Shown here one piece after another: positions 10,077-18,797 of a stretch of 35,169 nt of DNA. The notes beneath the pieces were generated by a model. It made no database searches. It saw only the letters and a program-made list of their open reading frames with translations, and had not been told where the DNA came from. Numbering within the stretch: the stretch's first letter is position 1; each line of letters begins with the position of its first letter. Both the position numbers and the translations under genes were made by a program. Source of the DNA: Nitrospira sp. (GTDB lineage: Bacteria > Nitrospirota > Nitrospiria > Nitrospirales > Nitrospiraceae); NCBI GenBank assembly GCA_019636815.1, contig JAHBWT010000042.1, forward strand, positions 1 to 35,169, read 5' to 3'.

Positions 10077-11300
10077 GTGGCGCTGATCGTCCAAAAATAC
10101 GGCGGCACTTCCGTGGGCACGATCGAGCGCATCCATCGCGTCGCCGACCGTGTGGCCCGAACACAAGGAGAAGGGCATCACGTCGTCGTCGTCCTCTCGG
10201 CGATGAGCGGCGAGACGGATCGCCTGCTCAAGCTCGCCCATGAGGTAACGGGGACTCCGGATGAACGTGAATTGGATATGTTGCTTTCGACGGGAGAGCG
10301 CGTCACCATCGCCCTGCTGGCGATGGAGTTGCGTGGGCGGGGGCTCAACGCGCGGTCTTTTACAGGACGTCAGGTCGGCATCGTGACCGACAGCGCCCAT
10401 ACCAACGCGCGGATCGCGCGCGTGACGGCCGATCGCATCAAAGAGGCTTTGAAGGAGGGCGTCATCCCCGTCGTGGCTGGATTCCAAGGGATTAATGAAC
10501 GCTCCGATGTCACCACCCTCGGTCGTGGAGGATCCGATCTCTCCGCCGTTGCGCTGGCGGCGGCTTTGAAGGCGAATCGGTGCGTCATCTTCACCGATGT
10601 CGATGGAGTCTATACCGCGGACCCCAACATCGTGCCCGCGGCCAAACGGATCGACAAGATCGCCTATGAAGAAATGCTTGAGATGGCCAGTCTTGGCGCG
10701 AAAGTGCTCCAGACCAGATCGGTGGAATTCGCCGCCAAGTTCAACGTGCCGGTCGAAGTGAATTCCAGCTTCACAGAAGGGAAGGGAACGCTCGTGACGA
10801 AGGAAGACAAGGATATGGAGGCCGTGGCGGTGGCCGGCGTGACCGGAGACCGCAATCAAGCCAAGATCACGATCGTCGGCGTGCCGGACAAGCCGGGCAT
10901 TGCGGGCAGGATTTTTGGCTCCGTGGCGGAGGCCAACATCAATGTCGACATGATCATTCAGAACATCGGTCAAGCGGCTCTGACCGACCTCTCCTTCACC
11001 GTCCCTCGCGCCGATCTAAAGAGAGCCGAACCTCTCATTCAGGCCGTGGCGAAGGACATCGAGGCCAAGTCCGTGTCGATCACGGAAGCGATAGCCAAAG
11101 TGTCCCTCATCGGCGTCGGCATGCGCTCGCATTCCGGCGTGGCGGCCAAGATGTTCGAGGTGCTCTCCCGTGAGGGGATCAATATCATGATGATCAGCAC
11201 GTCCGAGATCAAAATCTCCTGCGTGATCGAGGAGAAGTATCTCGAATTGGCGATGCGATCGCTCCATACAGCGTTCGATCTCGACCAAACGCAGGCCTGA
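10077..11300 (+). CDS. lysC: Aspartate kinase with two ACT domains
   Basis: LysC phosphorylates aspartate, the entry step to lysine, threonine and methionine. The 407-residue product is the class II monofunctional form: KYGGTS (residues 7-12), [53 protein letters not shown] and then paired ACT domains from about residue 265 ([29 protein letters not shown] and [22 protein letters not shown], abbreviated). These suggest feedback inhibition by lysine and/or threonine. The start is a GTG six bases after the apgM-like stop with a weak ribosome-binding site. It is the last gene of the operon and converges with the RelE relic. Confidence 0.96.
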   Translation: MALIVQKYGGTSVGTIERIHRVADRVARTQGEGHHVVVVLSAMSGETDRLLKLAHEVTGTPDERELDMLLSTGERVTIALLAMELRGRGLNARSFTGRQVGIVTDSAHTNARIARVTADRIKEALKEGVIPVVAGFQGINERSDVTTLGRGGSDLSAVALAAALKANRCVIFTDVDGVYTADPNIVPAAKRIDKIAYEEMLEMASLGAKVLQTRSVEFAAKFNVPVEVNSSFTEGKGTLVTKEDKDMEAVAVAGVTGDRNQAKITIVGVPDKPGIAGRIFGSVAEANINVDMIIQNIGQAALTDLSFTVPRADLKRAEPLIQAVAKDIEAKSVSITEAIAKVSLIGVGMRSHSGVAAKMFEVLSREGINIMMISTSEIKISCVIEEKYLELAMRSLHTAFDLDQTQA

Positions 11301-11319
11301 CCGGACCTGGGCCAACCAC

Positions 11320-11640
11320 TCACCAATTGGTACAAGCGGGCTGAAGGCGTTCGTTCTTGTCAACACCCAGCCTCTGGTTGAGCTGCCTAGGACAGGACGT
11401 TCCTTTCATTAACTGCAGCATCAGAACCTCCGAGCTAGCGATAGACTTCACGGCGATGCGATAGTCGCCCTGTCGAATACGATAGCGTTCGGATTCACCA
11501 GAGAGTTTTTCGCATCCCGAGGGCCGCGGTTGTTGGGCTAAATCTCGGATGCGAATGATGATCCGCTTGAAGTCACCCGAAGTAAGCGCCTTAAGTTCCT
11601 TCTCGGCTGATCGTTTGATGATGCTATAAGGTTCCGTCAC
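11320..11640 (-). pseudogene. relE: RelE/ParE-family toxin, internally deleted and frameshifted
   Basis: The first 62 residues (from a GTG at 11640) read as a normal RelE-type mRNA interferase: IIKRSAEKELKAL, RIIIRIRDLAQQPRP, KLSGESERYRIRQGDYRI. The family then continues with about 17 residues of core strand and ends in HRREVYR. Here that ending is present but in another frame: directly after GACTATCG, bases 11458-11435 on the minus strand read His-Arg-Arg-Glu-Val-Tyr-Arg-stop. So the strand between GDYR and HRREVYR has been deleted with a shift of frame, and the open frame runs past the old stop for 40 unrelated residues to 11320. The toxin core and its C-terminal catalytic residues are lost, so it is probably inactive. 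The 5' end overlaps the antitoxin gene by 17 bases. Confidence 0.85.
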
Positions 11641-11854
11641 GCTTCAATTCCTCGAGAAGCTTCTCGAGTGAGCGCGACGGCTCTTTCGCGCGGCGGTCAA
11701 ATGCTTCCAGGTCCACCGCGTCCTCTCGAAGAGATTCCAGCACAGCGGCATTGACAAGGTCTGAGACAGACCGATCCGTGGTGGCCGCTTTGACCTTGAG
11801 GGCTCGATAGACTTTGGGTTTGAAATAAATGGTTGTGCGAGTGTCTGATGGCAT
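11624..11854 (-). CDS. Ribbon-helix-helix antitoxin of the RelBE-like pair
   Basis: The 76-residue protein starts TRTTIYFKPKVYRALKVKAA, a short beta strand followed by a helix, then SVSDLVNAAVLESL, which is the ribbon-helix-helix DNA-binding fold used by RelB/CopG-type antitoxins, and an acidic helical tail (LEKLLEELKRDG) of the kind that wraps the toxin. GGAGGAG sits seven bases before the ATG. It precedes and overlaps the toxin gene as expected for a type II module. It looks intact although its toxin is damaged, and would be expected to repress its own promoter through the repeats just upstream. Confidence 0.85.
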   Translation of the reverse strand: MPSDTRTTIYFKPKVYRALKVKAATTDRSVSDLVNAAVLESLREDAVDLEAFDRRAKEPSRSLEKLLEELKRDGTL

Positions 11855-11873
11855 AGCGCTCCTCCGTTACAAC

Positions 11874-11914
11874 ATCATAACGATTTAGCATCATAACGTT
11901 ATAACGTCTATAAC
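11874..11914 (-). promoter_or_regulatory. Probable operator of the RelBE-like pair (ATCATAACG repeats and palindrome)
   Basis: Directly upstream of the antitoxin are two copies of ATCATAACG (11874-11882 and 11890-11898, 16 bases apart), a perfect 10-base palindrome ATAACGTTAT (11893-11902), and two further TAAC-containing half sites up to 11914. Repeated short half sites in the promoter fit binding by a ribbon-helix-helix antitoxin. The assignment is inference from position and pattern. Confidence 0.55.
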
Positions 11915-12113
11915 TTCGTTCGCGCATAGTTTCCTTTCGGTATCCCCGTGTTCAGGTCGATAGTACTCCCTCTGCGCCTCTTCAATCTCCAGACTCAGCA
12001 CTTTTCAGCGAAGTGCGTGATTTCCTGAGGGGAAAGAGGTATCCTTCCGGGCGATTGAGCTACGGAATCCTAACCCGTTGGGTTCGGTCCTGATCGGCAA
12101 AAGGCGCTTGGGC

Positions 12114-14948
12114 ATGCCAACCTCAGAAGACAAAGCCCGCGAGCAGATCGATAAGGCCTTGGCGAAAGCTGGGTGGCAGGTTCAGGACTATCAGCAGGCC
12201 AACCTGCATGCAGGACGTGGCATCGTGCTCAGAAACTTCCCGCTCGTCAGCGGGCACGGCTTCGCGGACTATCTCCTTTACGTAGATGGGAAGGCTGCCG
12301 GAGTCGTCGAAGCCAAGAGAGAAGGGTTTCCGTTAGTCGGTGTTGAAGTTCAAGCCGTCAAATACAGTCAAGGGTTGCCGCAGGACCTCCCAGCACACAC
12401 ACGCCCGCTCCCATTTCTCTATCAAAGCACCGGCATCGAGACGCGCTTCACCGACGGCCTCGATCCGGAGCCCCGTAGCAGGCAAACCTTCGGGTTTCAT
12501 AGACCCGACACGCTGGCCGAATGGATCGACCGAGCCGACTTGAAATCTACACGAAGCGTCCGCGACGATGTCGCGGCGCTGACGCGTGAACCCTACCGCA
12601 CCCATTCATCTCTTCGCGGCCGTCTGAGGCAGTTGTCCGACGCTCATCCTCTCATCACCGCCGGTCTCTGGCCCGCGCAAGTCACCGCCATTACGAATCT
12701 CGAACAGTCGCTGGCTCAAGATCGTCCGCGCGCCTTGATCCAAATGGCCACCGGCAGCGGCAAGACCTTCACGGCCATCAACTTCATCTACCGGCTGATC
12801 AAGTTCGCCGGAGCCAAACGGGTCCTGTTTCTGGTGGATCGCGGCAACCTGGGCGACCAGACGTTGAAGGAATTTCAGCAGTACGTCTCGCCCTACAACA
12901 ACTTCAAGTTCACCGAAGAGTTCATCGTCCAGCGTCTCACGAGCAATCAGCTCGATACGACCGCGCGGGTCTGCATCGGGACGATCCAGCGGCTCTATTC
13001 CATGCTGAAAGGTCGCGATCTGGCCGAAGAGGACGAGGAAACCTCCGTCTCCGGGCTCGAAAAACTCTTCAAGAAACCGGACCCCATCGAGTACAACCCG
13101 GGGATCCCGATCGAAACCTTCGATGTCATCGTCACCGACGAATGCCACCGGTCCATCTACAACCTGTGGGCGCAGGTGCTCGAATACTTTGACGCCCATC
13201 TCATCGGCCTCACCGCCACGCCCAACAAGCAGACCTTCGGCTTCTTCAACCAGAATCTTGTCATGGAATACAACCACGAGCAGGCCGTAGCCGACGGGGT
13301 CAACGTCAACTACGACGTCTACCGCATCCGTACCGCCATCACCCAGGCCGGCTCCAAGGTCGATTCCGGCTTCTATCTCGAAAAACGAGACCGCGAGACC
13401 CGCGCTACGCGCTGGGAGGAGCTCGACGACGACTTTGCCTACGATCCTGACCAACTCGACCGCGATGTGGTTGCTGTAGACCAGATCCGCACCATCATCA
13501 AGACGTTCAAAGAGAAGCTCTTCACCGAAATCTTTCACGGCCGAACCTGGGTACCAAAGACCCTCATCTTTGCCAAGGACGACTCCCATGCGGAGGACAT
13601 TGTGAAGATCGTGCGCGAGGAATTCGGGAAGGGGAATGACTTTGCACAAAAGATCACCTATCGCACCACCGGGGCCGACCCAAAGGAACTCATCAAGGCC
13701 TTTCGCGTCTCGCCATTGCCCCGCATTGCCGTCACCGTGGACATGATCGCCACCGGTACGGATATCAAGCCGGTCGAAATAGTCCTTTTCATGCGCGCCG
13801 TCAAATCCCGCACTTTCTTCGAGCAGATGAAGGGCCGGGGCGTCCGCGTCATCAAGGCCGATGACCTCAAGAGCGTCACGCCCGACGCCCAGAGTAAAGA
13901 TCATTTCGTCATCGTCGATGCCGTTGGGGTCTGCGAGCAGGACAAGACCGATGCGCGGCCGATGGAAAAGAAACCCAGCGTTGCCTTCGACAAACTGCTA
14001 CAAGCCGTTGCTCTGGGCAGCACAGACGAGGATGTGCTCACCAGCATCGCCGGCCGGCTCGCCCGCATGGAACACCGGATCACGAAGGAAGATGATCAGG
14101 TGATCGTGAAAGCCAGCGGAGGCCTCTCGCTCAAAGATCTGAGCCGCCGGCTCGTCGAAGCGGTCAATCCCGATCAGCAGGAAGAGCGAGCCAGACAACA
14201 GTTCGGGACGGACAAGCCAACTGAGCAGCAGCTCGCGAAAGCGGCAGCCGTACTTCTTCAAGAAGCGGCCAAGCCGTTCCAGGACCCAAAGCTCCGCGAA
14301 CTCCTCATCGACATCAAGAAGAAGAACGAACTCACCATCGACCATGTGAGTCAAGACCAAGTCATCGAAGCAGGCTTCAGCGCCGATGCCTTGGCCCGCG
14401 CCCGCACCATCGTGCAGTCCTTCGAGCAGTTCATCGCACAGCACAAGGACGAGATCACTGCGCTGCAGATTCTCTACAGCAAGCCCTACAAGCAACGGCT
14501 CACGTTCGAAAGCGTCAAGGAATTGGCCGATGCCATCGAAAAGCCACCCTACCTCTGGAACGAATCGCAACTCTGGCAGGCCTACGCGGCGCTGGAGAAG
14601 TCGAAGGTCAAAGGCGCCAGTGGCAAGCGCATCCTGACAGACCTGGTTTCTCTGGTTCGCTTTGCCATCCACCAGGACAACGAATTGGTCCCTTTTCCTG
14701 AGCGAGTGAATGCCAACTTCAAGTCTTGGCTGGGGGAACAAGAAAGAACAGGGAGAAGATTCACCGATGAACAGCGCCACTGGCTTGAAATGATTCGCGA
14801 TCATGTCGCGGCGAATCTGAGCATTGAGAAGGACGACTTCGAGCTGGCACCGTTCAATCGGGAAGGTGGGTTAGGGAAGGTTTATCAGGTCTTTGGGAGT
14901 GAACTGAATCAAATCATCGAAGAGCTGAACGGGGCATTGGCGGCGTGA
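12114..14948 (+). CDS. hsdR: Type I restriction enzyme R subunit HsdR
   Basis: HsdR is the ATP-driven translocase and nuclease of a type I restriction-modification complex. The 944-residue product has the N-terminal PD-(D/E)xK nuclease pattern (FADYLLYVDG then VVEAKREG near residues 62-69), Walker A ATGSGKT near residue 212, LFLVDRGNLGDQT, the DECH box (about residue 341), LTATP, and motif VI with KGRGVRV (about residue 572), followed by an EcoEI-type C-terminal helical domain. Length fits the family. I chose the ATG at 12114 (AAAAGG upstream); the frame is open upstream to a TTG at 12078 with no family sequence. No lesion is seen. It leads the locus, whereas hsdM normally comes first, and its stop overlaps hsdS. 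Confidence 0.94.
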   Translation: MPTSEDKAREQIDKALAKAGWQVQDYQQANLHAGRGIVLRNFPLVSGHGFADYLLYVDGKAAGVVEAKREGFPLVGVEVQAVKYSQGLPQDLPAHTRPLPFLYQSTGIETRFTDGLDPEPRSRQTFGFHRPDTLAEWIDRADLKSTRSVRDDVAALTREPYRTHSSLRGRLRQLSDAHPLITAGLWPAQVTAITNLEQSLAQDRPRALIQMATGSGKTFTAINFIYRLIKFAGAKRVLFLVDRGNLGDQTLKEFQQYVSPYNNFKFTEEFIVQRLTSNQLDTTARVCIGTIQRLYSMLKGRDLAEEDEETSVSGLEKLFKKPDPIEYNPGIPIETFDVIVTDECHRSIYNLWAQVLEYFDAHLIGLTATPNKQTFGFFNQNLVMEYNHEQAVADGVNVNYDVYRIRTAITQAGSKVDSGFYLEKRDRETRATRWEELDDDFAYDPDQLDRDVVAVDQIRTIIKTFKEKLFTEIFHGRTWVPKTLIFAKDDSHAEDIVKIVREEFGKGNDFAQKITYRTTGADPKELIKAFRVSPLPRIAVTVDMIATGTDIKPVEIVLFMRAVKSRTFFEQMKGRGVRVIKADDLKSVTPDAQSKDHFVIVDAVGVCEQDKTDARPMEKKPSVAFDKLLQAVALGSTDEDVLTSIAGRLARMEHRITKEDDQVIVKASGGLSLKDLSRRLVEAVNPDQQEERARQQFGTDKPTEQQLAKAAAVLLQEAAKPFQDPKLRELLIDIKKKNELTIDHVSQDQVIEAGFSADALARARTIVQSFEQFIAQHKDEITALQILYSKPYKQRLTFESVKELADAIEKPPYLWNESQLWQAYAALEKSKVKGASGKRILTDLVSLVRFAIHQDNELVPFPERVNANFKSWLGEQERTGRRFTDEQRHWLEMIRDHVAANLSIEKDDFELAPFNREGGLGKVYQVFGSELNQIIEELNGALAA

Positions 14949-16312
14949 AGAATTCGGCAGAAGATATCTTTGAGCCAGAAGCGCCGGTTGTGCCGTCAGG
15001 CTGGAATGTACTGCCATTTGAGCAGGCTGCCGATGTAGTTTCCGACAAGGGCAGGCGGATTAAACAGGGCGCATATTTGCTTGCAGGGAAGATTCCGGTC
15101 ATCGATCAAGGGCAAGATACGACCGGAGGATATACCGACGATGAGGCCATGACTTTTGATGGTGAGTTGCCTGTCATCCTGTTTGGAGACCACACGCGTT
15201 CGCTCAAATACGTTGATAAGCGATTTGCTGTGGGAGCCGAAGGTGTAAAGATCTTAAGACCCCGTGAGGGCTACTTTCCCAAGTTCTTTTACTATCTACT
15301 CCGCTCATTGCATATTCCGAGTCGCGGCTATAGTCGCCATTTTCAATTCTTGAAGAAGTTTTATTTACCACTTGCACCAGAGGACCAGCAGAAGCGCATC
15401 GTCGCAGAAATCGAAAAGCAATTCTCCCGCCTCGACGAAGCCGTCGCCTCACTCAAGCGCACCAAGGTCAATCTCAAACGCTACAAAGCTACTGTCCTCA
15501 AAGCCGCCGTCGAAGGGAAATTGACTGAAGACTGGCGCAAGCAGCATCCGGATGTTGAGCCAGCAAGTAAACTTCTCGAACGTATCTTGGCCGAACGGCG
15601 TGCGAAGGGGAGGGACAAAAAGAGACTAGATGAACCTGTGGTGCCGGCAATGGCTGGCTTGCCCGAATTACAACCTGGTTGGGCATACGCATCCGTCGAA
15701 CAACTCGGCATCATTGGTGAGCAAGCTGTTCTTACTGGACCATTTGGAACGAACCTTGGGAGAGAAGATTTTAGAGAATCAGGTGTCCCTGTACTTACCA
15801 TTTCATGCCTCAAAGAAACCGGCATAGACCTCGCTAAGGCAGAGTATGTTTCCAAAGAGAAAGCTAATGAGTTGGATAGATATCGATTGAGGAAGGGTGA
15901 TCTGCTCTTTTCACGAATGGCGGCTGTTGGTCGCGCTGGGATCGTCGGAGACAGATTGCGAGGCACACTGTTTAACTACCACATCATGCGCCTACGCCTA
16001 GAACCTGCCGTGCTGATGGCCAAATACTATTTAGCATATGTCAGAGGTTCGTCCCAAGTAGAGAACTATATTCGAGAGGTAAACCACGGTGCTACCCGTG
16101 ACGGAATTAATACAGAGCAGCTACTAAATATGCCAGTCGCGCTCCCCCCGTTTGCAGAGCAACAAGGGATCGTTGCCGAAGTCGAGCGCCGCCTATCGGT
16201 CATCGACGAACTCGAAGCCACCGTCGAGGTCAACCTCACCCGCGCCGACCGCCTGCGGCAGGCTATACTCCAACAGGCTTTTAGTGGAAACCTAGTTAAT
16301 ACTGGAGCTTAG
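14945..16312 (+). CDS. hsdS: Type I restriction-modification specificity subunit HsdS
   Basis: HsdS chooses the bipartite target sequence for both methylation and cleavage. The 455-residue product has the usual two-fold design: target-recognition domain 1 (about residues 18-140), the first conserved helical region (PEDQQKRIVAEIEKQFSRLD followed by LKAAVEGKLTEDW), target-recognition domain 2 (about 240-395) and the second conserved region (FAEQQGIVAEVERRLSVIDEL then LRQAILQQAFSGNLV). Both halves appear complete. It starts with a GTG whose GTGA overlaps the hsdR stop. The sequence specificity cannot be read from the protein by eye. Confidence 0.94.
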   Translation: MKNSAEDIFEPEAPVVPSGWNVLPFEQAADVVSDKGRRIKQGAYLLAGKIPVIDQGQDTTGGYTDDEAMTFDGELPVILFGDHTRSLKYVDKRFAVGAEGVKILRPREGYFPKFFYYLLRSLHIPSRGYSRHFQFLKKFYLPLAPEDQQKRIVAEIEKQFSRLDEAVASLKRTKVNLKRYKATVLKAAVEGKLTEDWRKQHPDVEPASKLLERILAERRAKGRDKKRLDEPVVPAMAGLPELQPGWAYASVEQLGIIGEQAVLTGPFGTNLGREDFRESGVPVLTISCLKETGIDLAKAEYVSKEKANELDRYRLRKGDLLFSRMAAVGRAGIVGDRLRGTLFNYHIMRLRLEPAVLMAKYYLAYVRGSSQVENYIREVNHGATRDGINTEQLLNMPVALPPFAEQQGIVAEVERRLSVIDELEATVEVNLTRADRLRQAILQQAFSGNLVNTGA

Positions 16313-16313
16313 T

Positions 16314-18026
16314 ATGCAGCTGGTCTCCTTTTCTGTGACTAACTACCGCAGCATTACTACCGCGTACAAATTGCCATTTCGACAATCCACGGTTCTTATC
16401 GGCCCAAACAATGAAGGGAAATCCAATATCCTCAAGGCCCTAGTAACTTCGCTTGGCTTTTTGGGAGCCCTGGACCGCTTTCGATTGTTCAGAGGCCGAG
16501 TTCGGATGCACTCCCGAGATATAGGGGGATATAACTGGAGCAAAGATTTTCCAGTGTCTCTACAGGATAAATTGCCCGATGGTGAGTCCATTTTCGGGTT
16601 GGAATTCAAGCTCTCAGATCGGGAGGTGGGCGAATTCGAAGAAGAAGTCGAGAGCTACCTCAACGGGAATCTCCCCATCCAACTGTCTTTCGGGAAAACG
16701 GACCCCGGATTTCGGGTTCTAAAGCGAGGCCCCGGCGGTCCCGCGTTATCAAGGAAGGCACAGTCAATCGCTAAGTTCATAGCGAAGCGGATCAACCTGA
16801 CATACATACCCGCTATTAGGACATCAGAAGAGGCTCACAACATCGTTGGGAACATTGTTGATAGGCAACTTGCTGCTGTTGAGGAAGAAAAGGCGTACAA
16901 GGATGCTCTTGCCGAGGTAGCAAAGATTCAAGCTCCCGTTCTAAATGCAATTTCTAGCAAGATAAAAGAAACCCTCAAGGAATTTCTTCCAAATGTGCGA
17001 GACGTAAAAGTAACGATCTCAGAGGATGCTCGTTATCGCGCTCTACGCCGTGAGTACGAAATTGTTGTCGATGATGGAACACCGACCCCACTCGAAAGAA
17101 AAGGCGACGGCGTCCAAAGCTTGGCGGCACTTAGCTTAATGCGTCAATCATTTGAGAGTGGCGCATCTGGCAGGCAATTGATATTGGCCATAGAGGAACC
17201 TGAGTCTCATCTCCATCCTAAAGCCATTCACCAGCTTAAAGCGGTCATTGCTGATATCGCTAAGCAGCATCAGGTTATCATGACAACACACTGTCCGCTT
17301 TTTGTGGATCGAACAAGTATCAAGTCGAACATCCTAGTTCATGGTAATAAAGCCTTGCCCGCCAAGGACGTTAAGCAAATACGCGATATTCTCGGAATTC
17401 GATCTGCAGACAATTTGCAAAACGCTGAAATCATCCTCGTCGTCGAAGGCGAGGGTGACAGACGAGCTCTCATCGCGCTTCTGAAAACCTCTTCTGCAAA
17501 TCTAAACTCCGCATTTACCCAAGGTGCAATTGCAATTGAATCGCTCTTTGGTGGTAGTAACCTTAGCTATAAATTGGGGCAAATCCGAGAAATGATGTGC
17601 GTTGCCCACTGCTATATCGATCACGATAAGGCTGGAATTGACGCTCAGCAACGAGCAGAGAGGGATGGGCTCATAACCCTCGCTGATGTAAACTTTTCTG
17701 TCTGTAACGGGATGAAAGAGTCAGAGATCGAGGATATCTATGAGGAAGGTCTTTATATCAACATGCTTCAAAACAGATACGGTGTATCCCTCCTATCCCC
17801 AAGATTCAAAGGGAACGATAAGTGGTCGAACAGATTAAGAGAGACGTTTAAGCACCAGGGGAAGCCCTGGTCTGCTCAAATTGAGGCGAAGGTCAAAACA
17901 GAAATTGCAGATCTTGTGGAGACTAACCCTGGTAGTGCGTTGAACCAGCATAAGAGGTCTTCATTCGACACCTTAGTGCAAGCGTTGGAAGCAAAGTTGT
18001 CTGCCATTTCTACTAGCAAGGTATAG
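16314..18026 (+). CDS. OLD-family ATP-dependent endonuclease (AAA ATPase plus TOPRIM)
   Basis: This 570-residue protein begins with an SMC/RecF-like ATPase domain: Walker A GPNNEGKS at residues 30-37, a Walker B region ILAIEEPESHLHP near residue 292 and MTTHCPLFVDR. It is followed by a TOPRIM nuclease domain with VVEGEGDR (about residue 376) and the metal-binding D-x-D in YIDHDKAG (about 433). This is the layout of OLD-family nucleases, which include the P2 phage Old protein and the GajA subunit of Gabija. No UvrD-like GajB partner follows, so a stand-alone OLD type is more likely. It begins one base after the hsdS stop and so is probably co-transcribed with hsdR and hsdS. Its base composition is clearly more A+T-rich than hsdR, suggesting a separate origin. 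Confidence 0.88.
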   Translation: MQLVSFSVTNYRSITTAYKLPFRQSTVLIGPNNEGKSNILKALVTSLGFLGALDRFRLFRGRVRMHSRDIGGYNWSKDFPVSLQDKLPDGESIFGLEFKLSDREVGEFEEEVESYLNGNLPIQLSFGKTDPGFRVLKRGPGGPALSRKAQSIAKFIAKRINLTYIPAIRTSEEAHNIVGNIVDRQLAAVEEEKAYKDALAEVAKIQAPVLNAISSKIKETLKEFLPNVRDVKVTISEDARYRALRREYEIVVDDGTPTPLERKGDGVQSLAALSLMRQSFESGASGRQLILAIEEPESHLHPKAIHQLKAVIADIAKQHQVIMTTHCPLFVDRTSIKSNILVHGNKALPAKDVKQIRDILGIRSADNLQNAEIILVVEGEGDRRALIALLKTSSANLNSAFTQGAIAIESLFGGSNLSYKLGQIREMMCVAHCYIDHDKAGIDAQQRAERDGLITLADVNFSVCNGMKESEIEDIYEEGLYINMLQNRYGVSLLSPRFKGNDKWSNRLRETFKHQGKPWSAQIEAKVKTEIADLVETNPGSALNQHKRSSFDTLVQALEAKLSAISTSKV

Positions 18027-18047
18027 GCAGGACTATGCCCCAACTAG

Positions 18048-18132
18048 ATCGTCCAAAAGCTCTGGAACGATCTTTGCGATGACGGGATGAACTACGGTGG
18101 CTGTGTCGAGCAGTTGACGCATGTGCTGTTTC
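18048..18132 (+). pseudogene. hsdM 5'-end fragment, copy 1
   Basis: The frame beginning at 18048 reads IVQKLWNDLCDDGMNYGG then CVEQLTHVLF, which matches the N-terminus of the hsdM found at 18798 (IVHKLWNYCNVLRDDGMSYG then DYVEQLTYLLF), with three codons missing. There is a TAG just upstream (18045) and no start. After VLF the similarity ends, yet the frame stays open to a TGA at 18240 overlapping the hicB start; that tail matches nothing I recognise. It is a relic of an hsdM gene, perhaps of a diverged second copy. Confidence 0.8.
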
Positions 18133-18238
18133 GTAGCACCGTTTGGCGTTGTCAGGGTATGCTTCTGGCCGCGAAAATAGTTGCAATGAAGGGCCGGTTC
18201 CAGTACATGAAAGCCGGTACGCACAAGGGAGGTGAATC

Positions 18239-18445
18239 GTGAGACAGGTGATTATTTATCGTGGAGAGGATGGCTATTGGGTGGCCGAATGCCCAAGCCT
18301 GCCCGGTTGTCTGAGCCAGGGGAAGACCAAAGAAGAGGTGGTGACAAACATCCGTGAGGCCATTCGGGGCTACATTGCGGCATTGGAAGAAGACAAACTC
18401 ACCGTGCCTGAAGAGCGCTTCGATGCCGTGCTGATGGCCGTATGA
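18239..18445 (+). CDS. hicB: HicB-family antitoxin
   Basis: The 68-residue protein has the degenerate RNase-H-like HicB core: an N-terminal strand, then GYWVAECPSLPGCLSQGKTKEEVVTNIREAIRGYI (abbreviated to PSLPGC and EAIRGYI as key parts), ending in a short acidic helix. HicB neutralises HicA. No C-terminal HTH or ribbon-helix-helix DNA-binding domain is visible, so it is the short HicB form. A GTG start at 18239 follows AAGGGAGGTGA. Its stop overlaps the hicA start as ATGA. The pair sits between the OLD gene and hsdM. Confidence 0.92.
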   Translation: MRQVIIYRGEDGYWVAECPSLPGCLSQGKTKEEVVTNIREAIRGYIAALEEDKLTVPEERFDAVLMAV

Positions 18446-18663
18446 GCAAGTTGCCGGGTATCTCGGGGCGAGCCTGTATTAAAGCGTTGGAGCGGGCGAG
18501 CTTTGTGGTGCGGCGACAGGAAGGCAGCCATGTGATTCTTCGTCGCGCGCAACCCTTCAGCCAGCTGGTGGTGCCGGATCACAAAGAACTCGACCGCGGA
18601 ACGCTCCGCGCGATCATTCGTCAGGCTGATCTCACGGTGGAGGAGTTTCTTAGGCTGTTGTAG
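18442..18663 (+). CDS. hicA: HicA-family mRNA interferase toxin
   Basis: HicA is a small double-stranded-RNA-binding-fold toxin that cleaves mRNA. The 73-residue product reads PGISGRACIKALERASFVV then the catalytic-histidine segment GSHVILRR (His30) and VVPDHKELDRGTLRAIIRQA, all family hallmarks. It appears complete. It is translationally coupled to hicB through ATGA. In this locus it may stabilise the restriction island against loss, which is inference. Confidence 0.93.
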   Translation: MSKLPGISGRACIKALERASFVVRRQEGSHVILRRAQPFSQLVVPDHKELDRGTLRAIIRQADLTVEEFLRLL

Positions 18664-18695
18664 ATATCACGACCGCTTCCTGTACTGCTTGGGAC

Positions 18696-18709
18696 TCCTC
18701 AAATGAGGA
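18696..18709. promoter_or_regulatory. 14-base inverted repeat between hicA and hsdM
   Basis: TCCTCA-AA-TGAGGA is a perfect dyad with 6-base arms located 32 bases after hicA and 88 bases before hsdM. It could be a binding site controlling hsdM. No T-run follows, so it is not an intrinsic terminator. The role is unproven. Confidence 0.3.
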
Positions 18710-18797
18710 TTCGTTTCTATGAGGGGATTCTGCTTCATCATTTCTGGCCGCCTGGATCTTTACGATACACGCTGAAAGCATTCCGGGTCATCACTCA

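Noticed and set aside
12606-13904. 432-codon open frame on the minus strand inside hsdR
   Set aside because: It is antisense to conserved helicase motifs of HsdR, has no recognisable domain, and its composition is that of a complementary frame of a GC-rich gene.
16314-18026. Gabija system (GajA-GajB)
   Set aside because: The ATPase-TOPRIM protein resembles GajA broadly, but no UvrD-like helicase gene follows; the next intact genes are hicB and hicA.
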